Shown here: positions 26,801 through 36,345 of the stretch, one piece after another | Numbering within the stretch: the stretch's first letter is position 1 | How the letters are laid out: each line of letters opens with the position of its first letter | Source: Streptomyces achromogenes | Lineage (GTDB): Bacteria; Actinomycetota; Actinomycetes; Streptomycetales; Streptomycetaceae | Direction of reading: 5' to 3' | Assembly: GCF_030816715.1 (NCBI RefSeq) | Contig: NZ_JAUSYH010000001.1 | Location: 62,001-126,000, forward strand | Length of the DNA: 64,000 bases | Notes under the pieces: model-generated | Told to the model about the DNA's origin: nothing | Database searches by the model: none | Seen by the model: only the letters and a program-made list of their open reading frames with translations | Position numbers and translations under genes: made by a program

Positions 26801-27403
26801 TCAGCGGAGCCGGTCGTAGACCAGGGCCATCTCGCCGAGGTCGCCGGTCTCCTGGTGGGTGAGCTTCCACTTCGAGGCGGGGAGGCCGTCGTCGAACAGG
26901 CGCAGGCCGCCGCCGGCGATCTCGGGGATGACGATGAGGTACAGCCGGTCGATCAGGTCGGCCGACAGCAGCGCTTTGGTGAGGCTCGGGCTGGTGTTGA
27001 CGAGGATGTCGCCCTCGCCGTCGGCTTTGAGGTCGGCGACGACGTCGGTGACGGGGCCGTTGGCGATGCGGGCGTGCTCCCACGGCGCTTGGGTCAGGGT
27101 GGTCGACAGGACGACCTTGTCGGTGTCGACCAGCCACTTGGCGTATTCGCGGTCGCGGGGGTCGGCGTTGTCGTCAGCGGCGACGGAGGGCCAGAACGCG
27201 AGGAATCCTTCGGCGAGGACCCGGCCGAGGAGCGCGGTGGTGGCGTTCTCGCGCATGCGGGTCATCTGGTCGCGGGAGACGTCGGAGGTGGCGTAGGCGG
27301 CGAACGCGGCGAAATCGGCGGGGCCGCCGGCACCGTGGTAGCGGCCGTCGAGGCTGATGACCAGGTTGGCGGTCACCTTGCGTCCGGTGGTCTGCTCGGT
27401 CAT
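26801..27403 (-). CDS. Dihydrofolate reductase family (RibD-like) protein
   Basis: 200 aa: MTEQTTGRKVTANLVISLDG, TTALLGRVLAEGFLAFWPSV, YAKWLVDTDKVVLSTTLTQA, EGDILVNTSPSLTKALLSAD and LYLIVIPEIAGGGLRLFDDG. This is the NADPH-binding DHFR-like fold used by RibD; members outside riboflavin synthesis are often called DHFR family proteins and their substrate is unknown. Its ATG overlaps the stop of the upstream ArsR-SRPBCC gene by four bases (ATGA), so the two are translationally coupled. Confidence 0.88.
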   Translation of the reverse strand: MTEQTTGRKVTANLVISLDGRYHGAGGPADFAAFAAYATSDVSRDQMTRMRENATTALLGRVLAEGFLAFWPSVAADDNADPRDREYAKWLVDTDKVVLSTTLTQAPWEHARIANGPVTDVVADLKADGEGDILVNTSPSLTKALLSADLIDRLYLIVIPEIAGGGLRLFDDGLPASKWKLTHQETGDLGEMALVYDRLR

Positions 27404-28263
27404 GTCGTGCTCCTTGTGTCAGGGTCGTGCTCGGTGAATTCGGTGGTGTGGGGAGCGGCTGCCACGAGGGCGGCGAGCCGGTCGAGGGACTGGCCGAAGC
27501 CGATCTCGATGCCGGCGACGAAGTCTGCGGACTCGACGGTGCTGTCGGTGATCCGGTAGAGGACTTCGAGGTCGGTGCCGTTTGTGGCAGGCCGGAGATC
27601 GAAGACGAGATGGCCGGTGAAGGCGAGGCCGCCGTCGGGCAGGAAGGGGGAGAGCCGGTAGGCCAGGCGTTCGGCGGGCCGGACCTCCTCGACGGCGCCC
27701 CGGGCGCGTCCGACGACCGCGGCGGAGTCGTCGGCGTCCTCGTCCTCCCGGTACTCCAGGACGATCCGCCCGCCCGGCCGGGCCTCGAACACGAGCTCCG
27801 AGACACGCAGGCCGTCCGGCGCCCACCAGCGAGCGGCCAGCGAGTCCTCGGTCAGGTGCCGCCAGACCGTATCGGGTCGCGCGGCCAGTGACCGCCGGAA
27901 GGCGAACGAGCGGCCGTCGGCCCAGCCGGGCTCCTGCGCTGCTGATCGTTCGGCGTCCAGGTCGAGCCCGTAGCGGTCGTAGGTCTCGCGCGTGCCGGCC
28001 TCGTCGGCGGCGTCGGCTAGCCGGTTGAGAGCCGTGGCGAGGTCTCGCAGAGGAATGGGCTGGAGGGCGTAGACGCGGCGCTGGCCGGTGCGCTGGGAGG
28101 TCACGACACCGGCACGCTCGAGGGCCTGCAGATGCTTGGTCGTCTGCGGCTGCCGCGCCCCGGCGAGCTGGGCCAGGACCCCGACCGAGCGGGGCCGCTC
28201 GGCCAGCAGTGCCACGAGCCGCCAGCGGGCCGGGTCGGCCAGCGCGGAGAGAAGTGCGTCCAT
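27400..28263 (-). CDS. ArsR-type regulator fused to an SRPBCC (AHSA1-like) domain
   Basis: 287 aa. Residues 1-90 are a winged helix (MDALLSALADPARWRLVALL, LAGARQPQTTKHLQALERAG and VVTSQRTGQRRVYAL). Residues about 115-275 are an SRPBCC pocket (FAFRRSLAARPDTVWRHLT, ARWWAPDGLRVSELVFEARP, LAYRLSPFLPDGGLAFTGHL). The usual arrangement is two adjacent genes, ArsR and SRPBCC; here they are one chain, a fusion also known in actinobacteria. Start at 28263 sits just downstream of a palindromic operator, so it probably represses its own operon with the DHFR-like enzyme, with a hydrophobic ligand bound by the SRPBCC part as inducer. Confidence 0.88.
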   Translation of the reverse strand: MDALLSALADPARWRLVALLAERPRSVGVLAQLAGARQPQTTKHLQALERAGVVTSQRTGQRRVYALQPIPLRDLATALNRLADAADEAGTRETYDRYGLDLDAERSAAQEPGWADGRSFAFRRSLAARPDTVWRHLTEDSLAARWWAPDGLRVSELVFEARPGGRIVLEYREDEDADDSAAVVGRARGAVEEVRPAERLAYRLSPFLPDGGLAFTGHLVFDLRPATNGTDLEVLYRITDSTVESADFVAGIEIGFGQSLDRLAALVAAAPHTTEFTEHDPDTRSTT

Positions 28264-28275
28264 GAGAAGAAGTAT

Positions 28276-28310
28276 TCTCTACCTAGAATATTCGTGTCAA
28301 GGAATATTCT
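28276..28310 (-). promoter_or_regulatory. Promoter and palindromic operator of the ArsR-SRPBCC operon
   Basis: Perfect inverted repeat AGAATATTC (28285-28293) and GAATATTCT (28302-28310), with an 8-bp spacer. On the minus strand a TTGACA (-35 like, 28300-28295) falls in the spacer, about 30 bases before the start codon. The -10 is weak (GAATAC, 17 bases on). AT-rich palindromes like this stand out in such GC-rich DNA and fit an ArsR-family operator. Confidence 0.65.
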
Positions 28311-28454
28311 AGCCGCCGAGGCCCGAAAAAAAGAGGACCTGGCCGGTTCCTTGTAGTGGCAGGGCACCGTATACGGGTCACGGCCAACCGACGGCTGCGG
28401 AAGCGCCGTTCTTCCTTGCCGAGCCGCTTGAGCCGGCGGCGCGTGGCCCGGGGT

Positions 28455-29188
28455 CTACAGAGTGGTGTCCTCCCACGCTCCGGGCTGGTCGTAGATCTTC
28501 TGCAGCAGCTCGGCGAAGTCGTCGCTCTCCAGGAGCAGGCCGTTGTGTTGCAGCGGGATCCGCTTGCCGTTGATCAGCGCGGTGGGTTTACCGGGGCCTC
28601 GGGCTCCCGTGCTCCCCCGGCCCTCTCGTAGGCTTTCTGGGAGTCGGTAACGAAGCCGCGGTACTTCATGGACCTCACAGCCGCATCGAACTCCGGGCCG
28701 CCCAGACCCTTGACCTTGCCGGCCAGTTGAAGCAGGTAGGCATCCGTGTGGCCGTCGGTGCTCTCCTCGGGCTGGTTGGCGTAAAGCACCTCGTGGTACT
28801 CCACGAACTTGCCTTCCTCCAGCGCGGCCCGCAGCGCGTTGACCGCCTTCTTCGACCCGGTGCCGCCGACCCGGTCGTCCAGGAAGGAAGCGAGGGTGTA
28901 CTCGGCTCCGACCCTGCGGTCGAGCATCGCTTCCCGCAGTTGCGGACCGCCGCCGGCGGTCTCGAACTCCTCGCAGTACGGACAGCGGGGATCCTCATGC
29001 AGGTGCACGGTCACCGGCGTCTCGGGATCGCCGACCGTGAGGGTGGTGCAGTCCGCATCGAGTTTCTCCGGCAGTTCCTCTGCGCTCGCGAGGTCAGGCC
29101 CGTACCGCGCATGTCGCTGCCCACACCCCACCAACATCAGCACTGCGGCCGCGCACACCCCAACCCCCCCCCACCCCTTACGCACCAT
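28455..29188 (-). pseudogene. DsbA-like thiol:disulphide lipoprotein, frameshifted near its end
   Basis: Signal with lipobox LVGC, then a thioredoxin fold: TPVTVHLHEDPRCPYCEEFE with a CPYC active site, NALRAALEEGKFVEYHEVLY and KGLGGPEFDAAVRSMKYRGF. At about 28593 the frame stops as EAPVNPPR. One base over, the expected C-terminus continues: PTALINGKRIPLQHNGLLLE, then SDDFAELLQKIYDQPGAWED and TTL, ending at 28455. That tail includes the cis-Pro-like loop region, so the frameshift matters if real. The cause may be one base missing in the cccggtaaaccc stretch. Confidence 0.8.
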
Positions 29189-29971
29189 GCGTCATCCTCT
29201 CCCCTTGAGAACAGCGCGAACTCAGATCATCCGTACGACAACCGCACCAGGAATACCCCTCACCAGGCCCCCCGGGGGTGCTCTGCTGGCGCAGTCTCCG
29301 TCCGTGTGTCTGGTGTGGCTACGCAGCGAGGGTGGTGGTTTCCCTGCTCCGGTCGTCGCGGCCCATCAGGCGGCGCTCACAGAGGAGCCAAGTCGCTTCC
29401 ACGGCCCGATGTAGGGGACGCCGGGCGAGGTGGAGCTCGGACAGAGGTGTGGGCGGGGACGGGCACGCGCCCGCTCCTCGCCCCTGCCCATGTGCCGTCC
29501 GCGTCCACCAGGATCTGCAGCGCTGGCCGCCCGTTGCGACCGCCGAGCGCGCCTCGGGCGCGCACCCCGAGCGTGCATCGCGCGTACCAGACGCGTGCAT
29601 CGTGCATACCCGCCGCCCGGCAAAATGCGTCCCAACATCGGCGATGCGATCCCCGGTGACACGGTCGGCCCCCGGCATCCCGCGCGCCCGCCGGCGGGCC
29701 GGCTCTGGACGCTGCCTTGATCGGGCCGGAGTCAGCTCGCCCAGCCGTCCAAGCATCGGCCTTGGCCAACGTTGATCCGTTTGCGTTGCCCGAAATTGCA
29801 GACAGAACTGTCGACGGTTTCCACCACCGGTGGAGGGTACCTGCGCTGTCGTGACCGGCCACGGTGGAAAGCGAGGAGTTGCGTCGTCGGGCGGATGTCA
29901 ATGGTCCGCCCGTTACGGCCGCGGCTGCGGCGGTCATGACTGTGGGGTCCCGTCCCTAGCCTGGAGGAACG
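29189..29971. other. Interval before katE without a supported gene
   Basis: About 780 bases. Open frames on both strands look like shadows; a minus-strand stretch reading LLCERRLMGRDDRSRETTTLAA may be a gene fragment. The part from 29780 on is a likely katE promoter region (gaaattgcagacagaactg, less GC-rich). Confidence 0.4.
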
Positions 29972-32245
29972 ATGTCCAACTCTAATCCGCTCAAAGCTGC
30001 CGCTGCGAAGCTGACCGAGGCTTTGAGCGACGGCGGTCCCGCCGAGGGTGTTCCCGGCGCTCCCTCCCCCGAACCTGTGGCGCTGGAGGAGGCCACCGAA
30101 CCGCGTGAGCCGCTGCCGCCGAAGTCCGACCAGGGCGCCCCTGAAACGGTCAGCCCAACGGGCCAGCCGACCGGCGCGGAGCCCGCCCGCAAGGCCCAAA
30201 GCGGCGCCTACCTGACCACCGCGCAAGGGACCCGGCTGTACGACACCGACCACTCACTCAAGGTGGGGCCCCGGGGGCCCGTGCTATTGCAGGATCACCA
30301 CCTACGCGAAAAGATCATGCACTTCGATCACGAGCGCATCCCCGAGCGTGTGGTCCATGCCCGCGGCTCCGCGGCTCACGGCGTCTTCCAGGCGTACGGC
30401 ACCGCAGAGAACGTCACGCGCGCGGCGTTTCTGCGCAAGGGCACCGAGACCCCCGTCTTCGTCCGGTTCTCCACCGTGCTCGGCTCCCGCGGCTCCGCCG
30501 ACACGGTGCGTGACACCCGTGGGTTCGCCACCAAGTTCTACACGGAGGAGGGGGTCTTCGACCTCGTCGGCAACAACATTCCGGTCTTCTTCATCCAGGA
30601 CGCCATCAAGTTCCCCGACGTCATCCACGCGGGGAAACCGCACCCGGACCGAGAGATCCCGCAGGCGCAGAGCGCCCACGACACCTTCTGGGACTTCGTC
30701 TCGCTGCACACCGAAGCCCAGCACCACACCATGTGGAACATGTCCGACCGGGGCATCCCACGCTCTTACCGGACCATGGAGGGCTTCGGCGTCCACACGT
30801 TCCGCCTCGTCGACGCGGCGGGCGGCACGACGCTGGTGAAGTTCCACTGGAAGCCGAAGCTCGGGGTGCACTCCCAGGTGTGGGAGGAAGCCCAGATCGC
30901 AGGCGGCGTCGACCCCGACTTCCACCGCCGCGACCTCGCCGACGCGATCGAAGCCGGTGCCTACCCGCAGTGGGAGCTGGGCATCCAGACCTTCCCGGAC
31001 ACTCCGGAGCAGACCTTCGAGGGCATCGACCTGCTCGACCCGACCAAGATCGTCCCCGAAGAGCTAGCCCCAGTCCAGCCGATCGGCCTGCTCACGCTCA
31101 ACCGCAACCCCAGCAACTTCTTCGCTGAGACAGAGCAGGTCGCCTTCCACGTGGGGCACTTGGTGCCGGGTATCGATGTCACCGATGACCCGCTGCTGGC
31201 GGGGCGGCTCTTCTCCTACCTGGACACCCAGATCACACGTCTGGCAGGACCCAACTTCAACCAGATCCCGATCAACCGACCGCACGCGCCCGTCAACGAC
31301 ATGCTGCGCGATGGCTTCCACCAGCAGGCCGTACACACCGGCGTAGCACCCTATAAGCCGAACTCGCTGGACGGAGGCTGCCCGTTCTTCGCCGGAGCCG
31401 ACACGGGCGCCTTCGTCGAGTCACCCGTCGAGGTACCGGCCAGCCGCAAAAGCCGCGAAGCCCCCGCCAGCTTCGCCGACCACTTCAGCCAGCCACGGCT
31501 GTTCTGGCTGAGCATGTCCCCGGTCGAACGCGAGCACATCATCGCCGCCTACACCTTCGAACTCGGCAAGTGCTGGAGCAACACCATCAAGGAACGACAG
31601 CTGAAGGCGCTGGCCAACATCGACGCCGAGCTGTGCGCCCGGGTCGCACAGGGCCTCGGCCTGCCCACCCCAGAGGCCAGCCAGCCGCTCGCCGACGTGC
31701 AGCCGAGCCCCGCGCTGTCCCAGATCGGCCAGGAGTGGCCTCCGGACGGCCGCATTATCGGCATCATCACCGACGGGGCTGCGGACCCTGAGGGCGTGCG
31801 CGCACTGCGCCAGACCGTCCTTGACTCGCATATGGTCCCCTTGGTCATCGCACCCGCCGGCGGGAAAGTCGGCACAGGCGCCGAGGCGATCACCGTCCAA
31901 CGGACCTTCGCCACCGCCCGCTCGGTCGAGTTCGACGCCCTCGTCCTTGCCGGCGTTCCCGCCCCGGGCGGCGACTCCTACGGCGCCCGAGACGCCAAGG
32001 CCGTAGAGCCGGGACAGAGGCAGACGGGGCTCGACCCCCGCCTGCTGTTGCTGGCCTCCGAAGCGTTCCGGCACGCCAAGGCAATCGGCGGCTGGGCGGG
32101 TGCAGAAGCCGTCCTGGAAGCGGCCGGGGTACCCGCAAGTGCCCCCGGAGTGGTACTCGCCGACAGCGGCGAAGCGGTACTGACCGAAATCATCCCGCTG
32201 CTGGCACGGCACCGGGTCTGGGACCGCTTCCCCACCACCGTCTGA
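29972..32245 (+). CDS. katE: Large-subunit catalase (HPII type)
   Basis: 757 aa with GGAGGAA before the ATG. A disordered N-terminal 75 residues precede the catalase core: [20 protein letters not shown] with catalytic His129, [20 protein letters not shown] with Asn201, and [13 protein letters not shown] with the haem-ligand Tyr416. The C-terminal flavodoxin-like domain typical of clade 2 catalases is present (about 595-750: [35 protein letters not shown]). It converts hydrogen peroxide to water and oxygen in the cytoplasm. A terminator follows at 32261, so it is monocistronic. Confidence 0.95.
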   Translation: MSNSNPLKAAAAKLTEALSDGGPAEGVPGAPSPEPVALEEATEPREPLPPKSDQGAPETVSPTGQPTGAEPARKAQSGAYLTTAQGTRLYDTDHSLKVGPRGPVLLQDHHLREKIMHFDHERIPERVVHARGSAAHGVFQAYGTAENVTRAAFLRKGTETPVFVRFSTVLGSRGSADTVRDTRGFATKFYTEEGVFDLVGNNIPVFFIQDAIKFPDVIHAGKPHPDREIPQAQSAHDTFWDFVSLHTEAQHHTMWNMSDRGIPRSYRTMEGFGVHTFRLVDAAGGTTLVKFHWKPKLGVHSQVWEEAQIAGGVDPDFHRRDLADAIEAGAYPQWELGIQTFPDTPEQTFEGIDLLDPTKIVPEELAPVQPIGLLTLNRNPSNFFAETEQVAFHVGHLVPGIDVTDDPLLAGRLFSYLDTQITRLAGPNFNQIPINRPHAPVNDMLRDGFHQQAVHTGVAPYKPNSLDGGCPFFAGADTGAFVESPVEVPASRKSREAPASFADHFSQPRLFWLSMSPVEREHIIAAYTFELGKCWSNTIKERQLKALANIDAELCARVAQGLGLPTPEASQPLADVQPSPALSQIGQEWPPDGRIIGIITDGAADPEGVRALRQTVLDSHMVPLVIAPAGGKVGTGAEAITVQRTFATARSVEFDALVLAGVPAPGGDSYGARDAKAVEPGQRQTGLDPRLLLLASEAFRHAKAIGGWAGAEAVLEAAGVPASAPGVVLADSGEAVLTEIIPLLARHRVWDRFPTTV

Positions 32246-32260
32246 CCCTCCCAGCGCACC

Positions 32261-32288
32261 AGGGCCCTGCCTCTTCAGGCGGGGCCCT
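32261..32288 (+). terminator. Terminator of katE
   Basis: AGGGCCCTGCC (32261-32271), loop TCTTCA, GGCGGGGCCCT (32278-32288): 11-bp arms with one mismatch, 16 bases after the katE stop. Confidence 0.7.
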
Positions 32289-32504
32289 CGAGGAGGGCAG
32301 CTGACATCGTGCTCGCCGCGTGCACTGCATAGCAAAAAAGCGAATGCTGATGCCGTCACGGGGATACGTACACGGCATCAGCACTACACACAGAGTGTGG
32401 CAGGGGCTCCTCGTGCCCGAAAGGTGCCCCATGCGCCAAGCACCGCGCGCTGCCTCACCACCTCGAGGTCCGAAGTCAGCGCTGGCCGAGGTTTCGGGTT
32501 TCCT

Positions 32505-32695
32505 CGACCAGCGCTGTCGCCGTTCCGTGAACCGTGACCCCTATCGGCCGATGACAAGTGACCCCTTCCGTGATCAAGTGATCAGTCTGGCTCCGTGGGA
32601 GTCAGGTGGAAAAGGTGATCGGCGTGGAGGACTGGGCTGAGATCCGGCGGCTCCACCGTGCGGAGGGCATGTCGATCAAGGGGATCGGCGGACCC
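32505..32695 (+). pseudogene. IS21-family left end and IstA start, truncated
   Basis: An end-like sequence (tgtcgccgttccgtgaaccg, then aagtgaccccttccgtgatc) leads into an IstA start reading MEKVIGVEDWAEIRRLHRAE and GMSIKGI. The helix-turn-helix then breaks off at about 32690 into unrelated sequence. Only about 25 codons remain. Confidence 0.6.
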
Positions 32696-32810
32696 GGTCT
32701 CCTGGACGGAGTATCTGCCCGGCGAGCTGGCGCGGTGCGGCTGGTGTGCGGTGCCTGCGCGGCCTGGACCGAGGCACCGCAGGCGCAGGAGTTGCAGCAT
32801 CGCCTGGCGT

Positions 32811-32964
32811 CGGAATACAGGACCGACGCGGCCCGTACCCAGCGCACCCGGTCCGGGTCGACGCCCGGCTCGAGACACGTGTCGACGCGCGTGGGCCACT
32901 GCTCGTGCCCGCCGTACGGGGTACGGCCGCCCCACTGCTGCGCGATCCGGTCCACTGAAAGCAT
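32811..32964 (-). pseudogene. Molybdopterin oxidoreductase, N-terminal fragment
   Basis: Reads MLSVDRIAQQWGGRTPYGGH, then EQWPTRVDTCLEPGVDPDRV and RWVRAASVLYSD. This is the start of actinobacterial molybdopterin-dependent oxidoreductases (RTPYGxGExWPxRVDxxL, then WVxSASxLHSNGD). The match ends where the cofactor domain should begin, next to the IS21 debris, so only about 50 codons survive. Confidence 0.55.
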
Positions 32965-33155
32965 CCATGCCCGTTTTCCCGCGCCGACACCAATTGACGC
33001 CCTGCCCCCTGGCACCCCCCGGGCCCCGCTCGCGTAACGGTCGCGGGTACTGACTGCCTTCAGTCGCCCTGGCGATGTCGTGGGGGGGACCGTCTGCGGG
33101 TACTCGGGCTGTGAACGGCGGTGAAGAGCACCGCCCGCACCTGGAGGGATGTCCC

Positions 33156-33578
33156 ATGACCCAGCATGTCAGCGACGTCATGACGAGCGCCCTGGTGACC
33201 GTCGAGCCGCAGGCCTCGGTGACGGCCGTGGCCCGGATGATGCGGGACGAGAACATCGGCGCCGTTCTCGTCACCGACGGCGAGCATCTGCGTGGCCTGG
33301 TCAGCGACCGCGACCTGGTGGTGCGCGCGCTGGCCGAGGGTGGCGACCCGAACGACATGACGGTGGCCGGCGCGTGCAGCGAGGATCTCGTCACGGTAGG
33401 ACCCGACGACGATCTGACTCTCGCGGTCGAAGTGATGCGTGAGCATTCCGTCCGCCGAGTCCCGGTGGTCGACGAAGAGCAGCACCCGGTGGGCATCGTC
33501 TCCCTTGGCGACCTGGCCATCGAGCGCGACTCCGAGTCGGCTCTCGGCGACATCAGTGCCGCGCGGTCCAACCAGTAG
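33156..33578 (+). CDS. CBS-domain pair protein
   Basis: 140 aa; the ATG at 33156 follows GGAGGG at 7 nt, better than an earlier in-frame start. Two CBS motifs: VSDVMTSALVTVEPQASVTA with GAVLVTDGEHLRGLVSDRDL, and ACSEDLVTVGPDDDLTLAVE with VRRVPVVDEEQHPVGIVSL. Such stand-alone Bateman pairs bind adenosine nucleotides and act as energy sensors or partners; the target is unknown. A small membrane protein gene follows after 36 bases, likely in one operon. Confidence 0.9.
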   Translation: MTQHVSDVMTSALVTVEPQASVTAVARMMRDENIGAVLVTDGEHLRGLVSDRDLVVRALAEGGDPNDMTVAGACSEDLVTVGPDDDLTLAVEVMREHSVRRVPVVDEEQHPVGIVSLGDLAIERDSESALGDISAARSNQ

Positions 33579-33614
33579 GCCCGACGATCGGCAAGCCCGA
33601 AAGGAGTGTCCGCC

Positions 33615-33839
33615 ATGACCACTCCTGATCCCGACCCCCGGCAGACTCCGGGAGTCGGGCCAGGCGGCGATGTGGCACCCGGTGAAACGCCACCCGCCGA
33701 AGGAGGCACCTACGGCATCTCCCATCCAGTGCCCGAACTGCGCAAGGGGTGGGGGCCTATGCCGCTCACCCTGATCATGATCGTTGTGGCGCTGATAGCG
33801 ATCGGGCTGATCGCCATGGTGGTGGCCCTGATCGCATAA
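33615..33839 (+). CDS. DUF6480-like small membrane protein
   Basis: 74 aa from ATG 33615, 9 nt after AAGGAG; the GTG at 33606 is too close to that site. A Pro/Gly-rich start (MTTPDPDPRQTPGVGPGGDV, APGETPPAE) and a single C-terminal membrane helix (LTLIMIVVALIAIGLIAMVV) match a common streptomycete family, which I recall as DUF6480. Function unknown. Confidence 0.78.
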   Translation: MTTPDPDPRQTPGVGPGGDVAPGETPPAEGGTYGISHPVPELRKGWGPMPLTLIMIVVALIAIGLIAMVVALIA

Positions 33840-33967
33840 GCGGCCCCGAGGTCAGCACCGCATAGCCGACGCCACTGCTGGCCGGTGCTTCCGCCCCGCC
33901 TGCCCAGGGGGCGGCTGCGGACCGCACCGCTGCACGCGGGTGCGGCCCGCGCTCTCTCCGTCAGCCC

Positions 33968-34210
33968 TCAGCTGACAGCCGGGCCGGCTTCCTCGGTACC
34001 GGACAGTTCGGCCAAGAACCGATGACAGCGAGCCGCGCGTTCCGAATCCTGCTCCATCACGGTGCGGAAGAACTCGGCGATCTCCTTCTTCCCCGCGTTC
34101 TCCGCGTCGCGCACATACTGACCGCAATCGTGTCCAGCCTTCAAAGAGTGGTACTGAACGGATACGAGGTCGTACACGACGTCACTGAATCCCGTTTCAC
34201 CCGTCGCCAT
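33968..34210 (-). CDS. Small helical protein, possible ferritin-like
   Basis: 80 aa; the ATG at 34210 has AAGGAGG 6-7 nt upstream, so the longer frame is rejected. MATGETGFSDVVYDLVSVQY, HSLKAGHDCGQYVRDAENAG and EIAEFFRTVMEQDSERAARC with H/E-rich helices resemble a two-helix half of a ferritin-like or hemerythrin-like protein. Metal binding is only suggested by the His/Glu spacing. Confidence 0.72.
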   Translation of the reverse strand: MATGETGFSDVVYDLVSVQYHSLKAGHDCGQYVRDAENAGKKEIAEFFRTVMEQDSERAARCHRFLAELSGTEEAGPAVS

Positions 34211-34648
34211 AAGTCCTCCTTGCGCAAAAAGGGACCAATTACCGTATATCCCCACCTCGGCGACTGAAACGAACTACCGCCGGTTCCACCAGGCGCGCGG
34301 CCGAGGCCCACGGACAGGCCCCTCGCCGGTGCCGGCGCAGCACCATGCGGGCATGGCCACCGAGAGCTGGGGCAGACGGGCGCGTGTATGACGCACGCGA
34401 AGAGCGATGACCAGGGTGGCTCCCGATGCTCATGGCACACCCGGCCGCACCGTCGCACTGCGCAAGTTCGGCTTGCGCGCACATGCCTTCATCGTGCTGG
34501 CGGCCCCCCTTCCGGCGCCACGCCTGGCGGGCGGAACGGGGTGCGCCGACGCGGCGGGGATGTCGTCGGACGTCGGCTGGACGAAGTGATGACCGTTACT
34601 TGCCGATGGTTTTGCGTCCATGCGCCGCAGCACGGGAAGACGGCTCAC

Positions 34649-36289
34649 ATGACAGTGAACGAATTTCCGCGCGGCGCGGCCCTCCTCGCAGACCCCCTGC
34701 GCAACAAAGGCACCGCTTTCAGCCTCCGGGAGCGGGCCGACCATGGTCTGGACGGGCTGCTTCCGGCCGCCGTGGAGACGCTCGACGAACAGGCCGACCG
34801 CGCGTACGAGGCGTTCCGCGGCTATGACAAGCCGCTGAACCGGCACATCTATCTGCGCCAGTTGCAGGACACCAACGAAATCCTCTTCCACCGCCTGGTC
34901 ACCCGGCACCTGGAGGAGATGCTGCCCGTCGTCTACACGCCGACCGTCGGCGAGGCGTGCCGGCGCTTCAGCGAGATCTACCGCCGCCCGCGCGGGCTGT
35001 TCCTGTCCTACGAGGACCGGCACCGCTTCCGGGAGATCCTGCGCAACCGCCCCCACCCGGACGTGGATGTCATCGTCGTCACCGACGGGCAGCGCATCCT
35101 GGGTCTGGGTGACCAGGGCGTCGGCGGCATGGGCATCCCGATCGGCAAGCTCAGCCTCTACACCGCCATCGGCGGCATCCACCCGGCCCGTACGCTGCCG
35201 ATCCTGCTGGACGCCGGGACCGACAACGAGGAACTGCTGGCCGACCCGCACTACCTGGGCCGCCGCGAGCGTCGTGTCACGGGCTCCGCGTACGACGAGC
35301 TGGTGGAGTCGCTGGTGGCGGCCGTGGAGGCAGAACTGCCCGGCACCCTGCTGCAGTGGGAGGACTTCGCGACCGCCCACGCCCGCCCGATCCTCACCCG
35401 CTACCAGGACCGGCTGCTGACCTTCAACGACGACATCCAGGGCACGGCAGCCGTCGCCCTCGGGGCGCTGACCACGGCCACCACGGTCGCGGGCACCCGC
35501 CTGACCGACCAGCGGATCGTGATCCTCGGAGCCGGGTCCGCGGCGGTCGGGGTGGCCGACATGATCCGAACGGCGATGACGGACGAGGGCCTGTCGCCGG
35601 ACGAGGCCCGCTCACGCTTCTGGTTCGTGGACGTCGACGGGCTGCTGACCGCCTCCCGCAACGGGCTCAGTGAGGAACAGCGCGTCTACGCCCGCGACGA
35701 CGAGCAGGAGTCGTACGGACTAGCCGAGGTGGTCCGGCGGACGGAGCCGACCGTGTTGATCGGCCTGTCCACCGCGAAGAACGCCTTCACCGAGGACATC
35801 GTCCGGCAGATGGCGTCCGCCTGCGAGCGGCCGGTGATCTTCCCGCTGTCCAACCCGACCTCGCACGCCGAGGCCGACCCGGCCGACCTCGCCCGCTGGA
35901 CGAACGGCAAGGTCCTGGTCGCCACCGGCTCGCCGTTCCCGCCCCTGAAGACCGACGGCCGCGAGGTGCCGGTGGCGCAGGCGAACAACGTGTACGTCTT
36001 CCCGGCCATCGGCCTTGCGGTGACCGCAGCCCGGGCGACCCGGGTCACCGACCGGATGATGGTCGCCGCCGCCCGCGCCGTGGGCCGGTGTGCCGCACGG
36101 TCCGCGACGGACGACGCCGTCCCCGCGCCGCTGCTGCCACCGCTGGGAGAGATGCGCGACGCGGCCCGGGAGATCGCCGTGGCCGCGGGGATGGCCGCCG
36201 TCGAAGACGGCGTCGCCCCGCACGCGACCGAGGACGAACTGCGGGCAGCGGTCGAACGCGCCCAGTGGACCCCTCAGTACGAGCGATGA
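34649..36289 (+). CDS. NAD(P)-dependent malic enzyme
   Basis: 546 aa from the ATG at 34649 (MTVNEFPRGAALLADPLRNK). N-terminal malic domain: VVYTPTVGEACRRFSEIYRR (catalytic Tyr), VVTDGQRILGLGDQGVGGMG and IPIGKLSLYTAIGGIHPART. Metal site TFNDDIQGTAAVALGAL; Rossmann part IVILGAGSAAVGVADMI; and PVIFPLSNPTSHAEA. It decarboxylates malate to pyruvate, reducing NAD(P); the cofactor cannot be told with confidence. Length is close to the bacterial and eukaryotic large type. It converges with the MEDS-HATPase gene. Confidence 0.93.
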   Translation: MTVNEFPRGAALLADPLRNKGTAFSLRERADHGLDGLLPAAVETLDEQADRAYEAFRGYDKPLNRHIYLRQLQDTNEILFHRLVTRHLEEMLPVVYTPTVGEACRRFSEIYRRPRGLFLSYEDRHRFREILRNRPHPDVDVIVVTDGQRILGLGDQGVGGMGIPIGKLSLYTAIGGIHPARTLPILLDAGTDNEELLADPHYLGRRERRVTGSAYDELVESLVAAVEAELPGTLLQWEDFATAHARPILTRYQDRLLTFNDDIQGTAAVALGALTTATTVAGTRLTDQRIVILGAGSAAVGVADMIRTAMTDEGLSPDEARSRFWFVDVDGLLTASRNGLSEEQRVYARDDEQESYGLAEVVRRTEPTVLIGLSTAKNAFTEDIVRQMASACERPVIFPLSNPTSHAEADPADLARWTNGKVLVATGSPFPPLKTDGREVPVAQANNVYVFPAIGLAVTAARATRVTDRMMVAAARAVGRCAARSATDDAVPAPLLPPLGEMRDAAREIAVAAGMAAVEDGVAPHATEDELRAAVERAQWTPQYER

Positions 36290-36345
36290 CCCATGCCGAA
36301 TCGTCTCCGGATCAGCGGGAGATCCCACGCCCCGCCAGTCGAATG

